14,396 bases of DNA, taken from NCBI GenBank assembly GCA_009918425.1, contig RGEC01000031.1, positions 1-14,396 on the forward strand, in the 5' to 3' direction. A program made the position numbers and the translations under genes. The notes under the pieces are model-generated. The model was not told the origin of the DNA. It ran no database searches and was given only the letters and a program-made list of their open reading frames with translations. Positions 1 to 8,300 of the stretch are shown piece after piece. Source of the DNA: Bacteroidota bacterium. GTDB lineage: Bacteria > Bacteroidota > Bacteroidia > NS11-12g > UBA955. The stretch's first letter is position 1, and each line of letters opens with the position of its first letter.

Positions 1-1
1 C

Positions 2-1999
2 ACTTCCACCCAAACGTACACCATCACAGGCACAGATGCCAATGGTTGTTCGAATACAAATACCGTTACCATTACGGTCAATGCTTTACCAACCGCACCC
101 ACACCTGCAGGAACCATGACAGCAACCGCCTGTGTTCCGCCAACATATAACCTCACAACAAGCTTCATCACCAGCAGTGCCGGAGCCAATGAGCAATACC
201 GCTGGTATACAGAAAACGTAAATCCGCCTGTAGGAACGGCAGTATCCAATCCGGTTTCTGTCGGAGGTACTTATTATGGATTTACCTACAATACGACTAC
301 TACCTGTTTTTCTTCTACCTATGTGACAGCTACACTTACGCTCAATGATAACAATACCCCTGTGCCCTTGGTTTCTAGTTTTACAGCCTGTTCTCCGGCA
401 ACATTCAACCTAAGAAGCGCAGAACCCACAGCACCCTCCGGTACTACATGGGAGTGGCAAACACAGAACACCTATAATACCTCTAACGCTGTCGGAACTC
501 CTACAGCTGTTGGTACGGGTACATATTATCTTTATGGTAGAAACGGTACCTGCACAACGGCAGCCAGTGCATCAGTAACAGTTACAATCAACTCACTACC
601 AACAGTAAATATTACAGCAGCTTCAGAATCAGCATGTTCCCCAAGTAAAGTTGATATATCCGATAATTACACCGCTGGCAGTGATATTTATCAATGGTAT
701 ACTGTAAGCAGTAATCCTACTCCGGCTACCCTGGTATCTGATCCCACGCAGGTATCTGCAGGAACCTATTATTTGTATGCAACCAATACTACCACATTAT
801 GCCAAACCAGCAGCCCGGGCAGTGTTGTTGTTACCATTAATTCACCGCCCACAGTTTCAATCACAACGCCATCGCTCATTTGTGAGGGCACCTCTGTTAA
901 TATAGCATCGTCGGCTTCAGGAAGTCCTACCTACCAGTGGTATTCTGTGAATACAGCCTCTAATACGGTCACATCCTTAAGTAACAGCAGTCCCTACAGC
1001 AATGTAACCACCAATACCCTGACGGTAAATCCAACCACCGGGTTAAGTAGCTATTTGTTTTATGTAACTGCCACCCAAAGTGGCTGTTCCGCCTCATCTG
1101 ACAGGGTGCCTATACCCATGACCACAGCAGTATCTTGCACATCACAGCCATCGAATAGCTTTGTTTCATCTCTGCCCAACGGTACTTATTTTAGTTTCAG
1201 TGTGGATGATTTTAACGCGGTTATTCAATGGCAGCGTTCCAAAGATGGCGGCACCACTTGGAGAAATCTGGATGCAACAAAAAGCTACGATGCAGCCATT
1301 TATTATGGCACTACCAATACTCGACTGGATATTTTGTCTGTCCATGACAGCATGAACAATTTTCAATACAGGGCCATCGCCACCACCAGTCCATGTTCAG
1401 GCGGATGCACCACAAGTATTGCTACCCTTACAACTCCAATCAGCCTGCCGGTGAGCGGTGTGGCGCTGCAGGCCCTGCGTGAGAAAAACAACCTGAAACT
1501 TCGCTGGGTGGCCTATAATGAGCAAGATGTAGCCTCGTATGATGTGCAGTATGCCACCGATGCCGTAAACTTCCGCAACATAGATAAAGTAACCGTAGCC
1601 AACCCTTCGTTTACGGTAAAGGAATACAGTATACTCACAAAGCCCATGCCCGGTTATTACCGCATTCAGGCCAATGGCAGTATACCCGGTGAGTTTGCTT
1701 TCAGCAATACCGTTTATTTCAATGACCGCGAACTCATTAAAACGGGTCTTCACCCCAATCCGGCCGTCGCCGGCGAGATATCGGTTAATATGACCGGTCT
1801 CTCAGCCGAAATGCCCGCAGAAGTGAGTATATACAGCGTGGAAGGCAAATTGTTGCAGACAACAAACCTGATACTGCAAAATGGTAACAATCCCCTGAAA
1901 CTGAACGCTGCAGTGCAGGAAAGACCACTGGTGCTGCTGCGTATTCAGCAGTCCGAATTGGGCGAGATGCTGCACACCAAGCTGATGATTACCCGCTAA
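2..1999 (+). CDS. Secreted Ig-like repeat protein with T9SS type A sorting domain (5' partial)
   Basis: The reading frame is open from base 2, so the first ATG (116) is internal and the true start lies upstream of the window. The protein is Thr/Ser/Asn-rich and built of Ig-like/PKD-like repeats. Counting from that ATG, four units each have a cysteine pair (C6/C64, C92/C146, C174/C229, C256/C324). Most have a central Trp and a GTYY motif (residues 51, 135, 216), giving a period of about 82 residues. A different Ig-like unit follows (QWQRSKDGG near 371), then a fibronectin-like unit (LRWVAYNEQD near 462), then the C-terminal sorting domain from HPNPA (546) to the final MITR. Such domains direct Sec-exported proteins through the type IX system to the surface or medium. 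An adhesin or matrix role is inferred; no catalytic domain is visible. It converges on the DUF3078 gene with a 7-base gap. Confidence 0.9.
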   Translation, partial: TSTQTYTITGTDANGCSNTNTVTITVNALPTAPTPAGTMTATACVPPTYNLTTSFITSSAGANEQYRWYTENVNPPVGTAVSNPVSVGGTYYGFTYNTTTTCFSSTYVTATLTLNDNNTPVPLVSSFTACSPATFNLRSAEPTAPSGTTWEWQTQNTYNTSNAVGTPTAVGTGTYYLYGRNGTCTTAASASVTVTINSLPTVNITAASESACSPSKVDISDNYTAGSDIYQWYTVSSNPTPATLVSDPTQVSAGTYYLYATNTTTLCQTSSPGSVVVTINSPPTVSITTPSLICEGTSVNIASSASGSPTYQWYSVNTASNTVTSLSNSSPYSNVTTNTLTVNPTTGLSSYLFYVTATQSGCSASSDRVPIPMTTAVSCTSQPSNSFVSSLPNGTYFSFSVDDFNAVIQWQRSKDGGTTWRNLDATKSYDAAIYYGTTNTRLDILSVHDSMNNFQYRAIATTSPCSGGCTTSIATLTTPISLPVSGVALQALREKNNLKLRWVAYNEQDVASYDVQYATDAVNFRNIDKVTVANPSFTVKEYSILTKPMPGYYRIQANGSIPGEFAFSNTVYFNDRELIKTGLHPNPAVAGEISVNMTGLSAEMPAEVSIYSVEGKLLQTTNLILQNGNNPLKLNAAVQERPLVLLRIQQSELGEMLHTKLMITR

Positions 2000-2006
2000 A
2001 AGGTTC

Positions 2007-2960
2007 TTATATCTTATACAGGAAACCCAGACCCAAAACCCAGGAGTTTTGCCAGGCGTTCTCGCCGGGGCGGGATAGATCTTTATCAAAAATGCTGATA
2101 AGCGTATAGTTGAAGTTCAGGTAGCGGGTTAGCTTGATGGTTAAACCCATGTCAATACGGCTGTCAAGCGGACTGGGGTTGCGTTTGAAATTGTACGGAA
2201 TAAATGCGAGGTAGTTGGTGCGTATGAGTAATTGTTTATTAAAATTAAACTCACGGTTAAAACCTGTTTGTATCTGGAAGCCTTGCTCACTGCGAATATA
2301 CTGACCCTTATTCACCCCGGCGATGGTGCTCTGATTGCGCTTTTCATACAAAGATTGATTGAGCATGAATGTTTGTTTGAGGGAAAAAAGTGCCAGACGA
2401 CCGTAAAATCGTTCTGTTGGCTTGGCTTCAAAACCTATGGCTGACATAAGTGAGCCCTGGCTGAGAAAACTGCTGACCAAACTTTTGGTTTCCCTGCCGT
2501 TAGCATCGCGGGCATAGCTGTATCCCGGCAATAGCTGGGTTTGTAGGTTCGGACCTCCAAATCCGCTAAGCCATTTCACGCGTTCAAAAGACATTCCATA
2601 TTTGCTGTCAATAAATACGTTGTCGATGTTTTTACGGGTACTGCGGAATTTGTTGCCAAAATTATCCTGCATGGTGCTGGAAATAGCCCCTGCGTTAATT
2701 TTCATTATGTTGTCCCAAGTTTGTCTTTTTATTTTTAGGTTATAAAAAGCCCTGATATAGAAGTTGCCGCTGAGGTTATTGGCGGCACCACCGCTCCAGT
2801 TGGGGCTTGTGCCTGAAAGTGCTGTGGTGGCCCCCAATTCGGCGCCTTTTTTTATTATCCGGCCGGTATCAATGCCTTGTGTAGAATCTGTAATTGCAAT
2901 TCCCCGCACTTTTAAGGAGGTTGCAATCATTAGTGTTAAAATCAAATACCTCAGTGGCAA
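2007..2960 (-). CDS. DUF3078 family outer-membrane beta-barrel-like protein
   Basis: 317 residues. A hydrophobic signal peptide spans about residues 1-20 (LRYLILTLMIATS). The mature part resembles DUF3078 proteins of Bacteroidota: an NWSGG motif at 54-58, alternating aromatic beta-strands (TWDNIMKINAG near 81, DSKYGMSFE near 118), an LLPGYSY segment near 143, and a final aromatic strand LGLGFLYKI as in barrel proteins. Function is unknown; the outer-membrane location is inferred. The start is TTG: an in-frame TAA (the mscL stop) lies one codon upstream, and the next ATG (codon 11) would remove most of the signal peptide. With only three bases between the mscL stop and this start, translation is probably coupled to mscL. 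Confidence 0.8.
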   Translation of the reverse strand: MPLRYLILTLMIATSLKVRGIAITDSTQGIDTGRIIKKGAELGATTALSGTSPNWSGGAANNLSGNFYIRAFYNLKIKRQTWDNIMKINAGAISSTMQDNFGNKFRSTRKNIDNVFIDSKYGMSFERVKWLSGFGGPNLQTQLLPGYSYARDANGRETKSLVSSFLSQGSLMSAIGFEAKPTERFYGRLALFSLKQTFMLNQSLYEKRNQSTIAGVNKGQYIRSEQGFQIQTGFNREFNFNKQLLIRTNYLAFIPYNFKRNPSPLDSRIDMGLTIKLTRYLNFNYTLISIFDKDLSRPGENAWQNSWVLGLGFLYKI

Positions 2961-2963
2961 GGC

Positions 2964-3266
2964 TTATGGGTTTTCTTTTTGGATAACATCTTTTGTACGG
3001 TTTATGGCTTTCACTATGATAAACAATACCGCAGAAATGATGACAAAATTCAATATAGATGCTATAAGTTTACCATAGGTAAATGGTCCTGCCGCCAGGG
3101 ATTCAATCTTCTTAAATCCACCAATGAATGCAATGATCGGCATGATAATATCATTTACAATACTATCCACAATCTTCTGGAAAGCTCCGCCAATCAGAAC
3201 GGCCACGGCGAGGTCTATGACATTGCCTTTTTTAATAAACTCTTTAAATTCAGTTATAAATCCCAT
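2964..3266 (-). CDS. mscL: Large-conductance mechanosensitive channel MscL, short form
   Basis: 100 residues. MscL forms an inner-membrane pore that opens under membrane tension and releases solutes during hypo-osmotic shock. The sequence shows the amphipathic N-terminal helix (FITEFKEFIKKGN), the pore-lining first membrane helix with the family core NVIDLAVAVLIGGAF (15-29) and NDIIMP (38-43), a short periplasmic loop, and a second membrane helix at about 65-88 ending INRTKD. It is short for the family (E. coli protein 136 residues): only about 12 residues follow the second helix, so the cytoplasmic helical bundle is missing, and the loop is reduced. The ATG at 3266 is preceded by AGGAAAG, a plausible ribosome-binding site. 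It lies 49 bases after sucC on the same strand. Confidence 0.92.
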   Translation of the reverse strand: MGFITEFKEFIKKGNVIDLAVAVLIGGAFQKIVDSIVNDIIMPIIAFIGGFKKIESLAAGPFTYGKLIASILNFVIISAVLFIIVKAINRTKDVIQKENP

Positions 3267-3315
3267 AAAAATCTTTCCTGCAAATTAATGCAAAAGTTTT
3301 TATCTGAAATTATGA

Positions 3316-4545
3316 TCAGGCAGGCGTGCGGCTCTCGGTAAGTACTTTCTTCACCAGATCGGCAGCCTCTTTCAGCACAATGGCACTGAACACTTTCAGA
3401 CCGCTTTCATCGATGATGCGCTTGGCCTCTTCGGCGTTGGTACCCTGCAAACGTACGATAATCGGAATTTTTACATCCCCGATTTTTTTGTAAGCCTCCA
3501 CCACGCCATTGGCCACACGGTCGCAGCGCACGATGCCGCCGAAGATATTGATGAGTATGGCTTTTACGTTGGGATCGCTCATGATGATTCGGAATCCGGC
3601 TTCCACGGTTTCGGCATTGGCAGTTCCGCCTACATCGAGGAAGTTGGCGGGCTCACCACCACTCAGTTTAATAATATCCATGGTTGCCATAGCCAGGCCT
3701 GCACCATTCACCATGCAGCCAACGTTGCCATCCAGTTTCACAAAGTTGAGGTTGTATTTGCCCGCTTCCACTTCGGTGGGGTCTTCTTCTGCGATATCGC
3801 GAAGGGCGGCGTAGTCGGGATGGCGGTAAAGGGCGTTGTCATCCAGATTTACTTTGGCATCTACGGCAATGATGCGGTCATCACTTGTTTTCAGCACGGG
3901 ATTGATTTCGAACATGGCGCTGTCGGTTTCATCATAGGCTTTATAGAGCGCAGTTACGAAACTTACCATTTCTTTGAATGCTTTGCCTTCCAGCCCCAGT
4001 TTGAACGCGATTTTGCGGGCCTGAAACGCATGGAAACCCACGGCAGGATCTATCCATTCTTTATGGATTTTTTCAGGATGCTGTTCTGCTACTTCCTCAA
4101 TGTCCATGCCGCCTTCGGTAGTGTAGATAATCACATTTCTTTTGGTCTGGCGGTCCAGCAGCACGCTCATATAATATTCCTTGGGTTCTGATGGGCCTGG
4201 GTAAAATACATCCTGGGCTACCAAGACTTTGTTTACCACCTTGCCGGCAGCTCCGGTTTGTATGGTTACCAGTGTTCCGCCCAGCAGGTTTTTGGCAATA
4301 TCTGCGGCCTGTTCGGGCGATTTGGCTATCTGAACGCCACGGTGTTCGGTACCGGCTATTTTGCCTTTACCTCGACCGCCTGCGTGAATCTGGGCTTTAA
4401 TAACGCACCAGTCGCTGTTGAATTCGCTTTTCACCTTTTGGGCGGCTTCCATGGCCTGCTCCGGGGTTTCAGCTACAAAACCACCCTGAATAGCTACACC
4501 ATAACTTTTCAGTATTTCCTTGGCCTGATACTCGTGAATATTCAT
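3316..4545 (-). CDS. sucC: Succinyl-CoA synthetase (ADP-forming) beta subunit
   Basis: 409 residues. The beta subunit of succinyl-CoA ligase, which makes ATP or GTP from succinyl-CoA in the TCA cycle together with SucD (not in the window). The N-terminal ATP-grasp domain begins with the hallmark MNIHEYQAKEIL and holds KAQIHAGGRGKGK (50-62) and the metal-binding FEINPV (212-217) and DAKVNLDDNA (229-238). The C-terminal CoA-ligase domain holds GCMVNGAGLAMATMD (276-290), FLDVGGTA (302-309) and NIFGGIVRCD (333-342). It is slightly longer than the E. coli protein (388). The frame stays open for 36 more codons upstream to an ATG at 4653, but that extension overlaps the divergent lolD gene and a TAATTTTG -7 box, so 4545 is chosen. 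Confidence 0.97.
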   Translation of the reverse strand: MNIHEYQAKEILKSYGVAIQGGFVAETPEQAMEAAQKVKSEFNSDWCVIKAQIHAGGRGKGKIAGTEHRGVQIAKSPEQAADIAKNLLGGTLVTIQTGAAGKVVNKVLVAQDVFYPGPSEPKEYYMSVLLDRQTKRNVIIYTTEGGMDIEEVAEQHPEKIHKEWIDPAVGFHAFQARKIAFKLGLEGKAFKEMVSFVTALYKAYDETDSAMFEINPVLKTSDDRIIAVDAKVNLDDNALYRHPDYAALRDIAEEDPTEVEAGKYNLNFVKLDGNVGCMVNGAGLAMATMDIIKLSGGEPANFLDVGGTANAETVEAGFRIIMSDPNVKAILINIFGGIVRCDRVANGVVEAYKKIGDVKIPIIVRLQGTNAEEAKRIIDESGLKVFSAIVLKEAADLVKKVLTESRTPA

Positions 4546-4562
4546 GCTTGTTTTACGGGTTG

Positions 4563-4570
4563 CAAAATTA
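4563..4570 (-). promoter_or_regulatory. -7 promoter box of sucC
   Basis: TAATTTTG on the minus strand matches the Bacteroidota -7 consensus TAnnTTTG exactly. It lies 17 bases upstream of the sucC ATG. No TTG is found at the expected -33 distance, only GTTAC, so the upstream element is weak or absent. Confidence 0.5.
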
Positions 4571-4618
4571 ACCATTTTATGCCGTGTAACCCGATTTTTC
4601 TGAGTAAGATTTTTGCCG

Positions 4619-4626
4619 TAGGTTTG
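4619..4626 (+). promoter_or_regulatory. Possible -7 promoter box of lolD
   Basis: TAGGTTTG matches TAnnTTTG exactly but ends only 7 bases before the lolD ATG. If it is used, transcription would start at or next to the start codon, giving a leaderless or nearly leaderless mRNA. No TTG lies at the -33 distance, so a chance match is possible. Confidence 0.3.
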
Positions 4627-4633
4627 AAGTGCG

Positions 4634-5299
4634 ATGGATAATGCCTTCCTCATCAGGGCCGAAAAGGTAAAAAAGAGCTACGGAAACCTTGAAGTTTTGA
4701 AAGGGATTGATCTGGAAATAAGGCATTCAGAGATTGTGTGCATCACCGGTGAAAGCGGTGCAGGGAAAAGCACACTGCTGCATATTCTGGGCACACTCGA
4801 CAAACCGGATCAGGGCGATATATTTTATAAAAATGAGCGTTTGTCTTCACTGGGAAAGCAGCAGCTCGCTGCATTTCGAAATAAAAACTTAGGTTTTGTT
4901 TTTCAGTTCCATCAGCTTTTGCCCGAATTTTCAGCATTGGAAAATGCCTGTATGCCCGCATGGATTGCGGGTCTGTCAAAAAAAGAAGCTGAAGAAAAAG
5001 CCAGGCCCCTGTTTGCTATGCTGGGTCTTGAAAACAGAATGCACCACAAACCCAACGAATTGAGCGGGGGAGAGCAGCAGCGGGTTTCAGTGGTACGCGC
5101 ACTCATAAACAATCCCGGTGTGATAATGGCTGATGAACCCAGCGGTAACCTCGACAGTAAAAATGCCAAAGCCCTGCACGAGCATTTTCTAAAACTGCGC
5201 GACGAACTGGGCCAGACTTTTGTAATCGTTACCCACAATCCGGAACTGGCTGCCCTTGCAGACCGGAATCTCCACATGGTGGATGGTGTTTTTCAATAA
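4634..5299 (+). CDS. lolD: LolD/MacB-type ABC transporter ATP-binding protein
   Basis: 221 residues, a complete ABC ATPase of the LolD/MacB/FtsE class. Walker A is GESGAGKST (39-47), Q-loop Gln91, signature LSGGEQQR (143-150), Walker B VIMADE (163-168) with catalytic Glu168, D-loop SGNLDS (170-175) and switch His201. The FQFHQLLPEFSALEN segment (90-104) is characteristic of LolD. In that family the ATPase powers release of lipoproteins from the inner membrane by the LolC/E permease. No permease is adjacent, so the partner must be encoded elsewhere and the exact substrate is inferred. The gene is divergent from sucC (88-base gap) and converges on the sensor kinase with a 10-base gap. Confidence 0.88.
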   Translation: MDNAFLIRAEKVKKSYGNLEVLKGIDLEIRHSEIVCITGESGAGKSTLLHILGTLDKPDQGDIFYKNERLSSLGKQQLAAFRNKNLGFVFQFHQLLPEFSALENACMPAWIAGLSKKEAEEKARPLFAMLGLENRMHHKPNELSGGEQQRVSVVRALINNPGVIMADEPSGNLDSKNAKALHEHFLKLRDELGQTFVIVTHNPELAALADRNLHMVDGVFQ

Positions 5300-5309
5300 G
5301 TAAGTATAT

Positions 5310-8300
5310 TTATTTTTCGGCAGGCAAATCAGGAAATTTTATAGTTACCGAAGTGCCCTTAAGTGGCTCGGAACTTACATGCAAATCTCCCTTTATCACA
5401 TCCAGCATTTTAAAAATCAGGGAATATCCGATGCCGTAACTTTGAAACTCTGTGCCGTCTTTGTGGTTTACCTGCAAGGTGCGGTTTTTAATTTTTTCCG
5501 CCACATCCACAGGCATGCCGTTGCCGGTATCAGTAACAGTAAGGTTGTGCATATTTCCGATTTTTTCGTAGTTAACGGTTATTTTACCATCTTTGGTAAA
5601 GCGGTTGGCATTGCTAATAATATTGGTGAGTATTATGTTCAGGGCAGTTTCGGATGTGCTTGCTACAACATTTGCAGGCACATTGATAATGAATTGATTG
5701 TGATTAATATCCAGTCCGATGGCAATAAATTTCTTGAGGTCAGCAAGTAGGTCGTAAATAGAAATATCTTTATCGTAGCGGGCAAATGATCCCTCGGCAG
5801 ATCTGTCATTGAGAATATTGGAACATAAAATTTCCAGTCTTTTTGTGGAATTAATTATTAATTCCATGTACGAGATTATTTCTGATTTCTTTAGTTTGCC
5901 CTGAAAATCATAGACTTTGTCGCCCACCATATTTATATATTTAATGGGTGCAAATATGTCGTGATTTATGACACTGATATATATATTATTAATTTTATTG
6001 AGTTTTGTTAATTCTGATATCTTGTCAACAAGACTTTCATTTATTTTACGTATTTCCTGTGTTTTTTCATCAATGATATTTTGCAGTATGATATTCTTTT
6101 TTTCAATGCGTTTTGTGCGGATTAAATAAAAGATAAAACCTGCGCCTGTAATAACAATTAATGCAGTTACAATGTATACCCACGTTAGATACCATGGTTT
6201 TTCTTTTTCTATATTTATTTTGTTGATTATGGTTTCTTTTCCGAAATCATCAATGTATAAAAATTCAAGTGTGTATTTTCCGTAATTTTCGAATAATATA
6301 TTAAGATTGTTTATTTCAGTATATGGGATATAGAATATTTTATTGTTCAGGCGGTAGTAAAGATTCAGGTTTTTGGGATTATCCCAGTGAGCAACTTGAA
6401 TTTGGAATTTTACCTCGTTATTATCGCTGCTTATGGTTAATGCATTTTTATTGAGCTGAAGCAATTTGCCAAGGCTGCTGATTTTTTTAATTTGAATGCC
6501 CAGGCCGGCAGTACGCGGTGGAAAATCGCGCAGCGGATGGAACTGAATTATGCCCACAAGACTTGGAAACGATAATAACGTGTCTCCAAAATTGATGTAT
6601 GCAGGATATGTTCCGCCGTTCATTTCATCTGTCGGTAACCCGTTTTTGGAGTCAAAATATTGCGGTTGTGGCTGAAAATCCCCACCGGCAAGCATTCTGT
6701 CAAAACTAAATCCGGGTATTCGTAAAATACCATCGTTGGTGGAAGCCCATATGAAATTATTCTTATCCTGATATAGAAAATGGGTTCTTTTCAGTGCGTT
6801 GAAATAATCGCTTTTTAGCGCCTTGATTGTATAATTTACCGTATCCAGTAAGTGTAACCCCTTTCCATAGGTGGTTACTATTACCTGTGATTTATAACGA
6901 TAAAAATACCGGAAACAGGTAGATTTAAGTATGTTTTTTTCTACCTTATTTCTGATAGGGTCATAAATCATTATGCCGCCACAATAGGATAGAAAAATTT
7001 TATTATTTATAATAATACTTTGGTTAATCAGTTGATATCCGATAGTTGTTTGCAATACTAAATAAATACTGTCTTTTGAGCGATCATATTTATATATACC
7101 TGAACTATTGAATATATATGTATATTTTCCAAACTGAACATAGCTTTGGTTTGACAGTTTGTTGCCGGGTTGTTTGGAAACTTTTTTAGGTATCAGTGTT
7201 TCGGTATTAAGTGTGTAGAAAAAATCGCTCGTATTTCCAATAATATTGCTGGAATCTAAATAATGGTAAGAGTAAGAGATATCATATTTATTGAAGAATT
7301 TCCTGAATTCTGCAGGTGTATTGGAATAAAGACTGGGGTAGTCTGCTATTACTGTACCGTCTTTTTTTGGAATTTGAACGTAATATCTGTAGAAATTGAT
7401 TTCGTTTTTTCTTAGTGGATGCTGATAAACCGCAAACGCTGATTTGCTTACTACTATTAAGCCTGAGGCAAGTGTGCCAAGAAATAGTTTCTTAAGTTCA
7501 GGGCTGTAAATTGCCGAATAAAAAGCTACATCCTCAGGTATGTTATTTGCAATAAGCTGCCATTCAAATTTTCCGTTTAGCCGGTTTTTTAAGAAAGTCC
7601 AGGCATGTTTTCCAAAAATCAATACAGGTAACGCAGCATTTTGTGCATATAATTTGGCATTTTCAAACTCATTTGAACTAAGGGGGATGCTCACATCATT
7701 TGCAGTGGCATCGCTGATGCAGTGCATTTTGCCATCTTTCGGATAATATACCCAGTATTTGTCATCAATAAATATATCCTTTATATCCGTAGGGAAATTA
7801 TCTGAAATTAAGGTATAATGACCATTCGAAACACGATAAATACGGTTATTAATTCTCACAAATGAAACATTTGGTGAACTTACAAAAAGCGCTGTGGCCT
7901 TTAGCAGTGAGTCTCTGTTCAGTTTTTGAATGTCAAATTTGTATGACTTGGATTTTTCAAGTAGGGATGAAGAGTATCCTGCTGTTACATTAAAAGGCAA
8001 TTCATGGCTTTCATTAAATGAATCATTGCGAACTACATAAGATTTCTTGTTAACGCATTTGATTAAAAGATCTTTTGACCCGTTTTGGTAAATTGAACTG
8101 ATGCGTTCCGGAATACTGACAGGGTAAGGTTCAATGACGGATCCGTTGAAAGAAAATAAACCATTGGGTGTTGCAATCCAAAGTAATTTGTTTTGATCCA
8201 GCAACAAACCGGAGATGTTATTTTCTGAAAGTTGATTATTCTGTTTGTTGAATACCTTGTAATAATAATTTTGGTATTTTTGAGAATACAGACAAGAGAG

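Noticed and set aside
2960..3266. A single mscL-DUF3078 fusion broken by a stop
   Set aside because: The sequence right after the stop is a signal peptide starting a different, complete protein family, so two genes are more likely than a broken fusion.
2979..3341. Plus-strand open frame across mscL
   Set aside because: It is antisense to a clear MscL with conserved motifs and has no recognisable protein pattern.
4546..4653. N-terminal extension of sucC to an ATG at 4653
   Set aside because: It overlaps divergent lolD, spans the sucC promoter box and lacks family support; SucC begins at MNIHEYQAK.
4912..5277. Minus-strand open frame inside lolD
   Set aside because: It mirrors the conserved ABC signature and Walker B codons; no independent coding signal is seen.
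5379..5750. Plus-strand open frame opposite the kinase ATPase domain
   Set aside because: It is a shadow of the conserved N and G boxes of the kinase.
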